From Paenibacillus chondroitinus NBRC 15376 (lineage in GTDB: Bacteria > Bacillota > Bacilli > Paenibacillales > NBRC-103111): DNA of 64,000 nucleotides. Every line of letters begins with the position of its first letter. Within the stretch, counting starts at the first letter, position 1. The stretch lies in contig NZ_BILW01000023.1 of the NCBI RefSeq assembly GCF_004000765.1, positions 47,480 to 111,479 of the forward strand, written 5' to 3'. Below the pieces are notes generated by a model. It was not told the origin of the DNA. It worked only from the letters and a program-made list of their open reading frames with translations, and ran no database searches. Shown one piece after another: positions 54,601 to 64,000 of this stretch. A program made the translations under genes and the position numbers.

Positions 54601-55578
54601 TTACCACAGTTTGTTCTCGCTGATCCGTTTGACAAAGCTATTGGCCGCAACGATTAGAATAAAGCTGATCACCGAGTTAAATAACCCGACTGCTGCGGTG
54701 AAGCTGTAGCTTGCCTCTAATACCCCTTTACGATAGACATAGGTCGAAATAACGTCTGCAGTTCCATAGGTAAGCGGATTATAAAGCAACAGCACCTTTT
54801 CGCTGCCAACCGTCAACATATTGCCCATTTGTAAAATGAACAAGATAACAATGGTCGGCATGATGCCTGGAATCGTAATGTGCAGCGTCTGCTTCCAGCG
54901 GTTAGCGCCATCCATTCTGGCAGCCTCGTACAGCGTCGGGTCAATCGTCGCCATTGCCGCCAAATAAACGATTGAACCCCAGCCAATGCCTTGCCAAATG
55001 CCCGACGAAACGAACAAAAAGCGGAACCAGTTCTCATTTTGCAAGAAATCAGTCGGCTCTATGCCAAAGATTCCGGTCAATTGATTTATAAGCCCATTGC
55101 GGCTTAAGAAATCGATCATCATCCCGGCCACAACCACGATCGAAATAAAATGCGGCAAATACGAGATCGATTGAACAACCCGCTTAAATACACTATGGCG
55201 GATTTCATTGAGCAGCAGAGCCAGAAGGATCGCTGCCGGGAATCCGAACAATAGATCATAAAGGTTGATCAAGATCGTATTTTTTATTAAGCGCCAGAAG
55301 TAAATCCCGTTAAAAAAACTCACAAAATGTTTAAATCCAACCCATGGACTTCCCAGAATCCCTTTGGCTGGTGAAAAATCTTTAAACGCGATTTGCAAGC
55401 CATACATCGGGCCATAGTGAAATATAAGGTAATATGCAATGACGGGAAGCGCCATAACGTAAATGGACCAGTGCCGTCTCACATCAGCGCGTATGGTTTG
55501 CAGGACAGTCGGATTGCGACTCGTTTTCATTGTCGTTACGGCGTATTCAGCCTTTCCATTTGCAGGACTTTGCCTCAT
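54601..55578 (-). CDS. Polysaccharide/sugar ABC permease LplB-like
   Basis: A 325-residue CUT1 permease; LPVIAYYLIFHYGPMYGLQI and FKDFSPAKGILGSPWVGFKH are LplB hallmarks, EAA loop EAARMDGANRWKQTLHITIP. GGGAG before the ATG. No ATPase in the operon. Confidence 0.93.
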   Translation of the reverse strand: MRQSPANGKAEYAVTTMKTSRNPTVLQTIRADVRRHWSIYVMALPVIAYYLIFHYGPMYGLQIAFKDFSPAKGILGSPWVGFKHFVSFFNGIYFWRLIKNTILINLYDLLFGFPAAILLALLLNEIRHSVFKRVVQSISYLPHFISIVVVAGMMIDFLSRNGLINQLTGIFGIEPTDFLQNENWFRFLFVSSGIWQGIGWGSIVYLAAMATIDPTLYEAARMDGANRWKQTLHITIPGIMPTIVILFILQMGNMLTVGSEKVLLLYNPLTYGTADVISTYVYRKGVLEASYSFTAAVGLFNSVISFILIVAANSFVKRISENKLW

Positions 55579-55659
55579 CGTCTCCCTATCCTTTCTTTCA
55601 AGCTGCTAAAAAAACAAGGGGATAAACAATTCCGGTTCATCCCCACATTCAATTATTTC

Positions 55660-57300
55660 TTACCGTTTGTTGAAACGTTCAAGAGCCCCTTGCTGGATTT
55701 TAATCGCTTCATCAATCCCCATGCCCTGAATCTTTTTCACATATTGATCGAAGTTACTGATCGGTTCGACCCCCATAATGAATTTCAGCAGCATCTCATC
55801 TTGGTACGTTTGGATGTCCGTTACAATGGATGCGAATTTGCTGCTTTCATCCTGCGTTGGAGATACAAGCGGGATCTTCCGCTCCGACGTTGGCTGCGAC
55901 CAGATTTCCAATGCTTTCTTCTGCTGTGGCAGAGCCAAATATTGCAATTGGAAATTATCGCTGAGGACAAAAGGACCACTCCATGTTGCCCGATTATACT
56001 TGGCGATGGCTTGCTGGATGCTGGTTCCTGCCGGAGGGTTCAAAATTTCAGGCAAGAAGGTTGCTTTGCCATTTTCCATCTTATAGCTGGTGCCCTCCAC
56101 CCCGTAGTTGAAGAGCAGATCACCTTTGTCACCATAAGCATAATCCAGCCATTTGACGGTTTCGATCGGGTTTTTATTGGCTGTCGAAATCGCCGCTCCA
56201 ACGCCGTTATAGGCAAAATCCTTTTGCCCCCAAATCGCTTTATCCCCTGCTTTCAATACCGGGTAAGGAGCAGCTTCCAGATCGAATTTGGGATCCTTGT
56301 CCTTCATGAGCCCTGCATATTTCCCAATGCCTCCCCCATTAAATGAAGCGGTTGCTCCTATGAGATTGGTCGTCATTTTGTTATCGAACAGCTTATCGTT
56401 AGGCGCTGCGAAATCCTTATCAAGCAAACCTTCCTTATACCATTTGTTCATCGTGGTCAGGAATTCTTTGTATTCAGGCTGGATCGGTCCGTATTTCACC
56501 TTTCCTCCGTCCTGGTAGAAGCTGTAGTTAATACCCCAAGCTCCAAGGAAAGGCGCGTCGGTAGCAAACAGATTTTTGTCTAAATAAATGGGAATCTCAT
56601 CCGCTTTGCCGTTGCCGTTCGGGTCTTTTTCTTTAAATGCTTTCAAGACGGTGTACCATTCGTCGATTGTCGTCGGCATCTTGAGGCCCAGCTTATCCAG
56701 CCAATCTTGGCGGATTGACGGCCCAAAGAACACTCTGACCTTGTCATCGCCACGTAAGAACGGGAAGGCATAGATGCTTCCTTCATCTGTTGAAATTTGC
56801 TTTTTCCAATCCGGATGCTCATTCAGCAGCTTTTTTAAATTTGGTGCATATTTATCGATCAAGTCGTTCAATTTAATGATTTTTTTATCTAAAATCGCTT
56901 TTTCCGGTCCGCCGGGATATCGGACGACTGCACCGCTAGTGGCTCCCCAACTCGCTTCAATAACATCCGGCAGCTCGTTGGTTGCAACCATTAAGTTGAA
57001 TTGCTCTTGTGCCTGCGGAACTTCAAGGGGCGGATGTTGAAACTCAACTTTGACGCCGGTTACTTTCTCAAGCTCCTTGTACATGCCCATTTCAGCGTAT
57101 GTTTTCATCTGACTGGAAGCTGCAGGGTGATTCGGTACCCAATACGATAATTTAGCCAATTTTGCCGGTTCAGCACCGCTGCCCGTCTGTGGCGCAGCCG
57201 ATGAACTTTCGGTACCCGAATTACTGCTGCAGGCAGCTGTCGAAGCCACCAGAGCCGAAAGCAATACGACAGATCCAACTTGTTTCAAACGTTTCTTCAT
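55660..57300 (-). CDS. Sugar-binding lipoprotein LplA-like
   Basis: A 546-residue extracellular binding protein. Lipobox STAACSSN. LSYWVPNHPAASSQMKTYAE, GVKVEFQHPPL, KIIKLNDLIDKYAPNLKKLL and KGDLLFNYGVEGTSYKMENG are LplA-type. First gene of lplABC-GH95. Regulated probably by the AraC gene upstream. Confidence 0.92.
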   Translation of the reverse strand: MKKRLKQVGSVVLLSALVASTAACSSNSGTESSSAAPQTGSGAEPAKLAKLSYWVPNHPAASSQMKTYAEMGMYKELEKVTGVKVEFQHPPLEVPQAQEQFNLMVATNELPDVIEASWGATSGAVVRYPGGPEKAILDKKIIKLNDLIDKYAPNLKKLLNEHPDWKKQISTDEGSIYAFPFLRGDDKVRVFFGPSIRQDWLDKLGLKMPTTIDEWYTVLKAFKEKDPNGNGKADEIPIYLDKNLFATDAPFLGAWGINYSFYQDGGKVKYGPIQPEYKEFLTTMNKWYKEGLLDKDFAAPNDKLFDNKMTTNLIGATASFNGGGIGKYAGLMKDKDPKFDLEAAPYPVLKAGDKAIWGQKDFAYNGVGAAISTANKNPIETVKWLDYAYGDKGDLLFNYGVEGTSYKMENGKATFLPEILNPPAGTSIQQAIAKYNRATWSGPFVLSDNFQLQYLALPQQKKALEIWSQPTSERKIPLVSPTQDESSKFASIVTDIQTYQDEMLLKFIMGVEPISNFDQYVKKIQGMGIDEAIKIQQGALERFNKR

Positions 57301-57500
57301 TCTTCATGCCTCCCTTTATATGAGTAACCCTAAGCTTGGTTGGCACCGCAATCGTCTTCCAGCACCTGTTCCCCAGTATGCTTCCCCAGCACCGACCTGA
57401 CTACTGCCTAGTTCTCATCCCCGTTGTATTTTAGTAAGAAATACGGGCGATATGAGAATTCATCAGTCCATCTTAGAAATCGTCAGTAGCTGGCGCTACA

Positions 57501-57528
57501 GAAAAAGCAGCCCCAAGAGGCTGCCTTT
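57501..57528 (-). terminator. Terminator of the AraC regulator gene
   Basis: GCAGCC / GGCTGC stem, loop of 6, then TTTTTC on the minus strand, adjoining the stop codon. Confidence 0.85.
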
Positions 57529-59912
57529 TATGCGTCTGAGCTAATGATTTCCGGCAACATCGTTTCACGGTATTTACCCGGCGTTACGCCCTCGAGCTTC
57601 TTGAATGCCCGGATGAAAACGACATCATTGTTGTAGCCGATTTTTTGAGCAATCTGTACAATGGTCAGTTCTTTGTTCTCCATTAACTGCTTAGCTTGTT
57701 GAATCCGTTTATGCGTAATATAATCCAGCAGGTTTTGTCCCTGATGTTTTTTGAAGAAGGTAGACAGATACTGCGGTGTCATTTGAATACGTTCAGCAAT
57801 TTGAGCCACGCCAAGGTTCGAGTCATCGAGGTGCTCGTGTACAATGCTAATAATTTCCTCCAGGCGCTGCGTACTATGGCCGGATCGATCCACATTAAAA
57901 GAACGGGTCAGCGTTTCGTATAACTCCTTCGTTTTCGCGTACATCCCTTGCGCAGTTGGATAACTGAACACTTCTTTGATCGGATCAAAGTCAGCGCCAA
58001 GCACTTCCTCCTGATTCGTATTCGAGGAGTTAACAATTTTCAGAAGCGTACTCGTCACGTTGAAAAACAAACCTTTGCCTAACTCAGGCGTCATATGTCC
58101 GGAGTCAAAATTCATCGCATATATTTTATTAAGCAGCTTTTCCACATTTTCGGTATCCCCGCTTCGCACGAAATTAATCAGCTGGATTTCACTTTCAAGC
58201 GGAAAGTAGTAATGCTGTTTCACTTCGAGAATATCCTGAAAATGGATTGTGGCATGTTTCCCCAAAATCAGCCTGTATTCAAGCGCTGCCAGTGCTTCAG
58301 GGTACGAGTCTCGAATGGCTTTGGGTCCTGAATGAATCCCGCCGACAGCAATCGTAATGCCAATCTGGAATCTTTGCGACGTGATGCTGAAGAGCGAATC
58401 CGCGATATCCCGGATATCGGATTCGGCCAATTCCTCGCGATCTGCTGTTAGATTCATGAGAAGCGCAATGCGATCCCGGTCGAGTTCGACCGAAAATCCT
58501 CGATGATTCGCCGCAATCAGATCCGCGCCAATATTTGAAATAATGAACCTTGCATGCGCCCATTGCTTCTCATCTTCTTCCACTGCTACAAGCGGAATAT
58601 CCTCAATCATGACGAGCAGGACGGCAAAACAGTCACTTGTAAATTTCAAATCCATAAATTGCAGCGAATCTCCGTTTGCTGCCGACACATCCACATCCAT
58701 ATGACCATTCAGAAGACGGGATAAGTAGTTGGCTCGAATGAACGGGATTTGCTGCGTTAGCGTCATACGCAGATTTTTCTCTTCATGGATGGAGCCCTCG
58801 ACGGTCTGCCGAATAAATTCGTATTCATTCGAGGCCGGGCGCCGGATCATCTCTTTTCCGCGCATAATCGCGTTTACTGTTTTTTGGAGAGGTTTGTACG
58901 TGCGGTAGGCGCCAATGCTGACAGCCACTAAACCGCAAATTAAGCAAAGGATGAACAAGCCGATGGACCAGCTCTGGATTTGATTCACCTGCTGCATGAA
59001 TACGTCATTGGGCATGATCGATACATATTTCCAGCCCGCTTTTTGCGAGGAGGACACCGAAACCACTTGGTCAACCCCTGCGAGTCGATAATCAAATGGG
59101 CCTGAACTCTCTTGAACGCGCTCTAACAAGTCGGTTGGGAACGGGGAATCACTGTTGCTCATAATGGTTTGCCCAGCATGATCAATGATATAAACAGAGC
59201 TATGGCTGGCGGACTCCATTTGTGCGAACAATTCCTTGACTTGATCACCATCAATCAGCACGATGAAGCTTCCAAGATTTTGGGATTGCGATTGAACAGG
59301 AAGGGATTGCATATAAGTAATCACATTTTTCGGGATTTGCTCTTGCTCGTTGGATAAGGGAGTTGCCGGCAAGTAGGACATTTTATGCTCCTTATCCAGC
59401 AGCTGATGCCACTTTTCGTAGGACATGTCCTTATAAGCGTAATAGATGGAATAAAACGTCCGCGAATCCGACACCAGGTCCGGTTTGACGATGGTATCGC
59501 TGTTTGCGAAGTAGACATAATAATCGAGGATGAAATTGCTGGTCATACTGTGATACTTACTCATTTTGTCGCGCATGAATTGGATGAATTCATATTTGTC
59601 AACATCCGTTGAATTGGCAGGGATTCTAAGCATATAATCCAGCTTCGGATCAAACACAACTTGGCGCATTAACGTATCTACTTCCGCCAATTTGTTATCC
59701 AGCGACAGCTTCAACTGCTCGAGCATGGCGCCATTCGATCTTGTCGTGCTTCTCTCCAAGCTTTGTTCCACCTTCGTATACAGAAAAAGCCCCATTGCAA
59801 GCGGTATCAAAAGTATAAATAAGTTGGAGGCGATGATCGTTGAAAGCGCACTTTTGCGGCTATCGACGAGGCGTAAGAGGAAGGGCAATTTCAAAACAAA
59901 CCCACCGTCCAT
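57528..59912 (-). CDS. Membrane-bound AraC-family regulator (YtdP/YesS-like)
   Basis: A 794-residue one-component regulator. Helix at about 20-45, extracellular Cache-like sensor, second helix (about 300-320, LFILCLICGLVAVSIGAY), cytoplasmic region, and two AraC HTH motifs at the C-terminus (LGVAQIAERIQMTPQYLSTF, LTIVQIAQKIGYNNDVVFIR). It likely senses extracellular sugar and controls lplABC-GH95. The promoter places the 5' end close to 59928, supporting the ATG at 59912; a TTG at 59894 is also possible. Confidence 0.9.
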   Translation of the reverse strand: MDGGFVLKLPFLLRLVDSRKSALSTIIASNLFILLIPLAMGLFLYTKVEQSLERSTTRSNGAMLEQLKLSLDNKLAEVDTLMRQVVFDPKLDYMLRIPANSTDVDKYEFIQFMRDKMSKYHSMTSNFILDYYVYFANSDTIVKPDLVSDSRTFYSIYYAYKDMSYEKWHQLLDKEHKMSYLPATPLSNEQEQIPKNVITYMQSLPVQSQSQNLGSFIVLIDGDQVKELFAQMESASHSSVYIIDHAGQTIMSNSDSPFPTDLLERVQESSGPFDYRLAGVDQVVSVSSSQKAGWKYVSIMPNDVFMQQVNQIQSWSIGLFILCLICGLVAVSIGAYRTYKPLQKTVNAIMRGKEMIRRPASNEYEFIRQTVEGSIHEEKNLRMTLTQQIPFIRANYLSRLLNGHMDVDVSAANGDSLQFMDLKFTSDCFAVLLVMIEDIPLVAVEEDEKQWAHARFIISNIGADLIAANHRGFSVELDRDRIALLMNLTADREELAESDIRDIADSLFSITSQRFQIGITIAVGGIHSGPKAIRDSYPEALAALEYRLILGKHATIHFQDILEVKQHYYFPLESEIQLINFVRSGDTENVEKLLNKIYAMNFDSGHMTPELGKGLFFNVTSTLLKIVNSSNTNQEEVLGADFDPIKEVFSYPTAQGMYAKTKELYETLTRSFNVDRSGHSTQRLEEIISIVHEHLDDSNLGVAQIAERIQMTPQYLSTFFKKHQGQNLLDYITHKRIQQAKQLMENKELTIVQIAQKIGYNNDVVFIRAFKKLEGVTPGKYRETMLPEIISSDA

Positions 59913-59934
59913 TCCGTAAGCGAATTTATTAGAA

Positions 59935-59972
59935 ATTGTATCTTCTCTTCACCAAAGTTGCAATACAACTTT
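59935..59972 (-). promoter_or_regulatory. Promoter and palindrome of the AraC regulator gene
   Basis: Minus strand -35 TTGCAA, 17-bp spacer, -10 TACAAT. The -35 lies in AAAGTTG-CAATA-CAACTTT, a perfect 7-bp inverted repeat, a possible operator. Confidence 0.65.
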
Positions 59973-60079
59973 TTGATTGTTGGGTCCTATGCCGCAACAC
60001 GTATCGGATTCAGCTCGTTCAGAATCCGTCTGGCAGGGACCGCCGCCATGCGTCGGCGAAGCAGCGCGCCCCGTATTTT

Positions 60080-60217
60080 ACTTAGCGGAACTGGAGGCCT
60101 CTATTTTGGCGAAAAGGAGGTGTTTCCTCTCCGAGCGGAACTACAGGCGCTTATTTGTCCCCCATACCATGTTTTTCGAGTGAAACTGGCGAAATAGCGA
60201 CCTGTAGTTCCCCTCGC
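60080..60217. repeat. Intergenic inverted repeat, family A copy 2
   Basis: Arms GGAACTACAGGCGCTTATTT (60137-60156) and AATAGCGACCTGTAGTTCC (60193-60211), about 40-base centre. A third partial arm GCGGAACTGGAGGCCTCTAT lies at 60083-60102. Similar to 5060-5250 and 63876-64000. No coding potential. Confidence 0.75.
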
Positions 60218-60263
60218 GTGTGGGAATGCCCCCTTTTCAGCGATATAGTGTACTGTAATTCCC

Positions 60264-60305
60264 TCAAAAAAAACAACCTCCCCCTAATGCAAGAGGAAGG
60301 TTTTT
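60264..60305 (-). terminator. Terminator after kynA
   Basis: AACCTTCCTC / GGGGGAGGTT on the minus strand (with G-U pairs), loop of 8, then GTTTTTTTT. The stretch 60306-60416 shows nothing else. Confidence 0.8.
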
Positions 60306-60416
60306 GGCGTTAACTGAACGACTCGTTCACTCTTCTATTTTTAAATAAAAGCAGCAAATAAATACCGAACAATCGGCCCTACCAGAATGAGTTGAAGAGG
60401 GAGCGGATCCTTTCGT

Positions 60417-61274
60417 TTACAAGTCTGTGCGAAGACTCCATAATTCCGGGAAATAACGCTGCGCAACAACGTGTTTCAAATACTCCACACCTGCTGATCC
60501 GCCTGTCCCCGACTTGAATCCGATGATCCTTTCAACCGTTACCATGTGATTGAATCGCCATTGTTGTTGGCGGCTGTCGATATCAACCAGCTTCTCCGCA
60601 AGCTCATATAGATCCCAGTACTGTTCCACATCTTGATACACCGTCAACCACGCGGCTTTGACACTGGCATTCCCCTTGTATTCCTGCGACCAATCCCGCT
60701 GCAAATGATCCGCATCGATTTCCAAGCCTCGCATAGAAAGAGCTTTAACCGAAGCATCATAAAGGCTAGGTTCATGAAGAGCTTGGCTCAATTGTTGGTG
60801 GAGCTCCGGTTGGTGCTCATAGACCGACAAAACCTTGGATTGTTTGCCTCCCAACATGAATTCGATTAGCCGATTTTGGAAGGATTGGAACCCGGATGAG
60901 CGGCCCAGACTGTTCCGAAATTGCATATATTCAGCCGGTGTCAATGTCGACAGAACATCCCAGGATTGGATCAATTGCTGCTGGATTCTAGAGACGCGGG
61001 CTAACATTTTGAAAGCCGGCTCCAAGTTATTTTGCTGAATCAGAAGACGAGCGGCCTCCAACTCGTGCAATATCAGCTTCATCCAAAGTTCACTGGCTTG
61101 ATGGATGATGATAAACAGCATTTCATCGTGATGCCCGGATAGCCGTTGTTGGCTGGATAATACTTTATCTAGTTGGAGATAATCCCCATAGGACATTTCT
61201 TTGGAAAAATCGCCATGAATGCTGGCATCCGCTGCTTTAGACTGTGTTTGTTCATGGTTCTCTGAATTGGACAC
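60417..61274 (-). CDS. kynA: Tryptophan 2,3-dioxygenase
   Basis: A 285-residue heme enzyme turning L-Trp into N-formylkynurenine, first step of Trp breakdown. [36 protein letters not shown] (substrate and distal His), [37 protein letters not shown] (proximal His). GTG start after TAGGAG. Last gene of kynUBA. Confidence 0.95.
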   Translation of the reverse strand: MSNSENHEQTQSKAADASIHGDFSKEMSYGDYLQLDKVLSSQQRLSGHHDEMLFIIIHQASELWMKLILHELEAARLLIQQNNLEPAFKMLARVSRIQQQLIQSWDVLSTLTPAEYMQFRNSLGRSSGFQSFQNRLIEFMLGGKQSKVLSVYEHQPELHQQLSQALHEPSLYDASVKALSMRGLEIDADHLQRDWSQEYKGNASVKAAWLTVYQDVEQYWDLYELAEKLVDIDSRQQQWRFNHMVTVERIIGFKSGTGGSAGVEYLKHVVAQRYFPELWSLRTDL

Positions 61275-61301
61275 GTGATTCACTCCTACTCTTGTTTTCG
61301 A

Positions 61302-61919
61302 TTATGTCAAAGGGCGCAAAATAGCTCTGACAGGGCTTCCATCCGCCTCAACAAGCGGTAGAGGAAGTGCGATTAATTCATAATCGCCAGGCGCAATTTT
61401 TGCAAGATCAATACCTTCCAGAATATGAATATCGTTAGCATGCAGAGTATGATGCGCAGCCAACACCTTGCTATCAAGCGGATCAACAGAGGGGACATCC
61501 ACGCCAATAAGCCGTATTCCCTTTTCAGCTAAATAAGGTCCCGCATCGTCCCTCAAATAAGTAATCTCTGTAGGAAATTCATTCGGATTTGTCCAGGAAT
61601 TTGTACGAATCAGCAACCGAGTGATGCCGTCCAACTCAAACGCCTTCAACTCCTCTGCACCGATGCTCGATTTACCCGAAATTTCAATAACCCGCGCAGG
61701 TCCGATGTACAGCTCCAGATCCAGCTCCATGACCTTCCGACCTTCATTGTCAAAATGAAATGGCGCATCGATATGCGTGCCCGTATGGATACTCATCGTC
61801 AGTTTCCCGACATTCACGGAACCGCTTTGTTCCTTCGTCCAGCTGACCTCGTAAGAGAATGGCGTGTCTCCAGGCCAAGTCGGCACCCCTGTTGCCAATA
61901 GGCGAGAAATATCAAACAT
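61302..61919 (-). CDS. kynB: Kynurenine formamidase
   Basis: A 205-residue metal-dependent cyclase-type hydrolase that deformylates N-formylkynurenine. WPGDTPFS, the metal motif HTGTHIDAPFHF, and LIGVDVPSVDPLDS. ATG chosen for spacing to GAAAGG. Between kynU and kynA. Confidence 0.93.
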   Translation of the reverse strand: MFDISRLLATGVPTWPGDTPFSYEVSWTKEQSGSVNVGKLTMSIHTGTHIDAPFHFDNEGRKVMELDLELYIGPARVIEISGKSSIGAEELKAFELDGITRLLIRTNSWTNPNEFPTEITYLRDDAGPYLAEKGIRLIGVDVPSVDPLDSKVLAAHHTLHANDIHILEGIDLAKIAPGDYELIALPLPLVEADGSPVRAILRPLT

Positions 61920-61942
61920 GGTTGTCATCCTTTCTTTCCTAC

Positions 61943-63229
61943 TTAAGCGACTACGTCGCGCGTATTCTCAAACTTCTCGTATTGCTTTTCAACCATGATG
62001 GCTTTTAAACGCTGTACAGTCTCCCACACCTCATCGTAAGTTGTATAAAGCGCAACCGGAGCCAGACGAATAATGTTCGGAGCTCTGAAGTCCGGTACGA
62101 TCTTATTTTCTTTTAATGATTTGCAAATGCGGGCCGCTTCTTCATGCTCTAAACAAACATGGCCGCCTCTGCGCAGATCATCCCGTGGATTCCCAATCGT
62201 GAAGCCCATTCCGGCCAGTTCCTGTTCAATCAAATCGAGCATATACGAGGTAATATGCAAGGATTTTGCGCGGAGTTTCTCGATGCCGGCCTCTGCGAAC
62301 ATTTCCAAAGAGCCGATAAGCGGAGCCATACTTAAAATATGCGGTGTGCCAATTTGAAAAGCACCTGCATGCTCCGCTGGCACAAATTGATGCTCCATAT
62401 CAAATTGTTTGTCTTTCCGTGAACCGAACCAGCCTGCCAAACCTGGCGAGCGGCCGAAATGTTTGCGGTTTACGTATAAACTTGCTGTGCCGCCGGGACC
62501 ATTGTTCAAATATTTGTAGTTGCACCAAAAAGCAAAATCAACGTCCCATTGACTTAAGTAATGGGGAACGGCACCGACCGAATGGCATCCGTCAAAGCCG
62601 ATGAGGATTCCACGAGCATGCGCTTCAGCCGTTAAACGCTCGATATCGAGCAGCTGACCACTACGGTAGAGCACCGTCGGCAGAATGATCAAAGCAACTT
62701 CGTCCGTCATGGCCGCAATGATATCCGCTTCTTCAATGATACGCCCATCACGGCTTTTCACTTGAATCAAATGCTCCGCCGGATCGTATCCGTGCAGCTG
62801 CAATTGACTTTGAAGGGCATAAATATCCGATGGAAACGTCAATTCATCTGCCAAAATTTTCGTTTTCTTCCCCTCAGGCTTATAAAAAGTCGCCACAAGC
62901 TGATGTAAATTCGTTGTCGTGGAACCCGTCACAATGATCTCATCTTCTGATGCACCAACTAGCGGAGCGCTTAAAGCCGCCAATTTTTCCGGTAGGTAAA
63001 ACCATGGGTATTGGCCTTGCAGCCAGCCATCGATGCCTTGGGTTTTCCAAGCATCAACGACTTCCAAAAGCGTTCGCTCTGCGCGTCTGGATAACAGGCC
63101 CAAGGAGTTGCCATCCATGTAGATCGATTCCGCCTTCACATAGAATTCATCTCGAAAGCGGGCTAGCTCATCTTCTTTATCAAGTTGCCGGGCAAATTCT
63201 TGGGAGTAATAAAAAGGTTCTCTGGACAT
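61943..63229 (-). CDS. kynU: Kynureninase
   Basis: A 428-residue PLP enzyme cleaving kynurenine to anthranilate and alanine. [49 protein letters not shown]-Lys in [18 protein letters not shown] follows AAGGAGGG. First gene of the kyn operon; anthranilate may feed Trp or other aromatic synthesis. Confidence 0.95.
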   Translation of the reverse strand: MSREPFYYSQEFARQLDKEDELARFRDEFYVKAESIYMDGNSLGLLSRRAERTLLEVVDAWKTQGIDGWLQGQYPWFYLPEKLAALSAPLVGASEDEIIVTGSTTTNLHQLVATFYKPEGKKTKILADELTFPSDIYALQSQLQLHGYDPAEHLIQVKSRDGRIIEEADIIAAMTDEVALIILPTVLYRSGQLLDIERLTAEAHARGILIGFDGCHSVGAVPHYLSQWDVDFAFWCNYKYLNNGPGGTASLYVNRKHFGRSPGLAGWFGSRKDKQFDMEHQFVPAEHAGAFQIGTPHILSMAPLIGSLEMFAEAGIEKLRAKSLHITSYMLDLIEQELAGMGFTIGNPRDDLRRGGHVCLEHEEAARICKSLKENKIVPDFRAPNIIRLAPVALYTTYDEVWETVQRLKAIMVEKQYEKFENTRDVVA

Positions 63230-63272
63230 AAAGCCCTCCTTGTGGATTATACAACTAGATCGAATCGTGCTT

Positions 63273-63301
63273 ATCTTACTTAAAATTGTAGATGCCGTCA
63301 A
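63273..63301 (-). promoter_or_regulatory. Sigma-A promoter of kynUBA
   Basis: Minus strand -35 TTGACG, 17-bp spacer, -10 TAAGAT, start point about 37 bases before the kynU ATG. Confidence 0.75.
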
Positions 63302-63472
63302 TTATTATACTACGGTTAATTAACGCGTGGACATAGGAGCGGATGTTTCGCGAAAAATAGGCACATCCACATTTCATCACACTACTCCCCCTTCAGCCAA
63401 CTGCCTCCTTAATTGCCAATGACAAATTTCAAACAAGCCGGTTGGCAATGCGTGGCAACGCTTCTCGACTGT

Positions 63473-63655
63473 CTAACGGACTCAGCTGCTCTTATTTGGC
63501 GAAATATAGCCGTTTTGAAAATTTAACGGACACCAGCGCAGTTATTTTCTTATTTCCTGTGATGTCGCCCCGAAATCGGCAAATAACGGTTCCTGTGTCC
63601 GTTAGATTTAAAACAGGGCGATATTCACCCTATTAACGTTTGTGGAGTCCGTTAG
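63473..63655. repeat. Intergenic repeat, family B cluster 3
   Basis: Four arms: CTAACGGACTCAGCTGCTC, TTAACGGACACCAGCGCAGT, AATAACGGTTCCTGTGTCCG(TTAG), TTAACGTTTGTGGAGTCCG(TTAG). No coding potential. The surrounding 63302-63472 and 63656-63875 show nothing recognisable. Confidence 0.8.
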
Positions 63656-63875
63656 AATTGGCTGGCGAGTTCACATGAAATAGAGCCCAGTAGTTCGTTG
63701 AGGAGAACGGAATCGTTGGAGGAGTTAATTTTCCTCCATAGTTTAGCTTGTTAAAAGCACAGTGGGAGCGAATTTTGGAGGTGGAGAACACCCAACGCCG
63801 CTAAAAATTCAGCGTTACTGAGACATTTGGCGGAGAGGGCTTCCTCATAGGAGAGGTAAGCTGGCTGGCTACTTA

Positions 63876-64000
63876 GAGGAACTACAGGGCGCTATTCTAA
63901 CAGAATAAGTCCGTTTCCGCGTTCAAGCGGAACTGTAGGGCCCTATTTGCCGCCGAACCCCAATTTCTTCAAGAAAACGGACAAATAGAGGACGTCAGTT
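63876..64000. repeat. Intergenic inverted repeat, family A copy 3 (cut by window end)
   Basis: GAGGAACTACAGGGCGCTAT at left, then GTCCGTTTCCGCGTTCAAGC, GGAACTGTAGGGCCCTATTT, and AAGAAAACGGACAAATAGAG at the right. Reverse-complemented, the order matches 5060-5250. Confidence 0.8.

Noticed and set aside
55393..56346. Plus-strand frame of 317 codons opposite lplA/lplB
   Set aside because: Antisense shadow; both opposing genes have full family motifs and ribosome sites.
59958..60197. Two overlapping plus-strand frames of 68-79 codons
   Set aside because: Cover the family A repeat and the AraC promoter; unusual composition and no ribosome site.
63442..63636. Plus-strand open frame of 64 codons
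   Set aside because: Lies wholly within family B repeat arms; no ribosome site.
1..64000. CRISPR arrays, rRNA, tRNA or phage genes
   Set aside because: No regularly spaced direct repeats, tRNA-like cloverleaf, rRNA words or integrase/terminase-type proteins were found.

Overview
The window reads as chromosome of an endospore-forming Paenibacillus-like bacterium (Firmicutes, Paenibacillaceae). Evidence: GerA-type germination genes, an alpha/beta-type SASP gene with a sigma-G-type promoter, an RsfA-type prespore regulator, copper-amine-oxidase-N repeat proteins, YesM/YesN-type two-component genes, Lpl-type (CUT1) sugar importers with an AraC regulator, TTG/GTG starts preceded by strong Shine-Dalgarno sequences, and two families of short inverted repeats between genes. 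Most annotation is by protein motif and gene order; no database search was possible.

Layout. 1-1.7 kb: end of a germination locus (gerAB fragment, frameshifted gerAC). 1.8-6.9 kb: single genes (methyltransferase, isochorismatase-like hydrolase, a 57-aa membrane protein, LLM oxidoreductase, ArsR regulator plus Old Yellow Enzyme). 7.1-7.9 kb: arylamine N-acetyltransferase. 8.0-16.6 kb: a divergent GntR-controlled locus. GntR/UTRA faces a seven-gene unit: secreted C2-domain protein, AfuABC-like importer, metallo-beta-lactamase-fold hydrolase, small YdcZ transporter and inositol-monophosphatase-family enzyme. 16.7-21.0 kb: HesB-like protein, then an ECF sigma/anti-sigma/cupredoxin operon divergent from a His-rich tandem-repeat secreted protein. 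21.1-22.2 kb: sporulation cluster (SASP, RsfA, DUF3934). 22.3-28.3 kb: livKHMGF branched-chain amino-acid importer plus an EamA-like exporter. 29.0-37.5 kb: dppABCDE-ykfABC, the muropeptide uptake and recycling operon in the B. subtilis order. 37.6-40.6 kb: DUF3870 protein, serine hydrolase, MFS transporter. 40.6-49.3 kb: sugar locus (binding protein, sugar isomerase, Gfo/Idh oxidoreductase, two permeases, YesM/YesN two-component pair) with a near-consensus cre site on its promoter. 49.5-50.3 kb: SDR. 50.5-59.9 kb: AraC regulator, LplABC-type importer and a large GH95-like glycosidase. 60.4-63.2 kb: kynUBA (tryptophan to anthranilate) from a clear sigma-A promoter. The end of the window is repeats.

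How parts work together. The GntR locus looks like a scavenging unit for a phosphorylated organic compound: a secreted calcium/lipid-binding protein, a phosphate-compound-type importer and an intracellular phosphatase, with the same GntR box (TGTCTGACA) at both divergent start regions. The sigma/anti-sigma locus looks like a copper or redox envelope module; its cupredoxin mRNA can fold so that the Shine-Dalgarno is hidden. These two are the best candidates for something not yet described. The intergenic repeats fall into family A (GGAACTACAGGGCGCTATT arms) and family B (TAACGGACnCAGnAGC arms), three clusters each.
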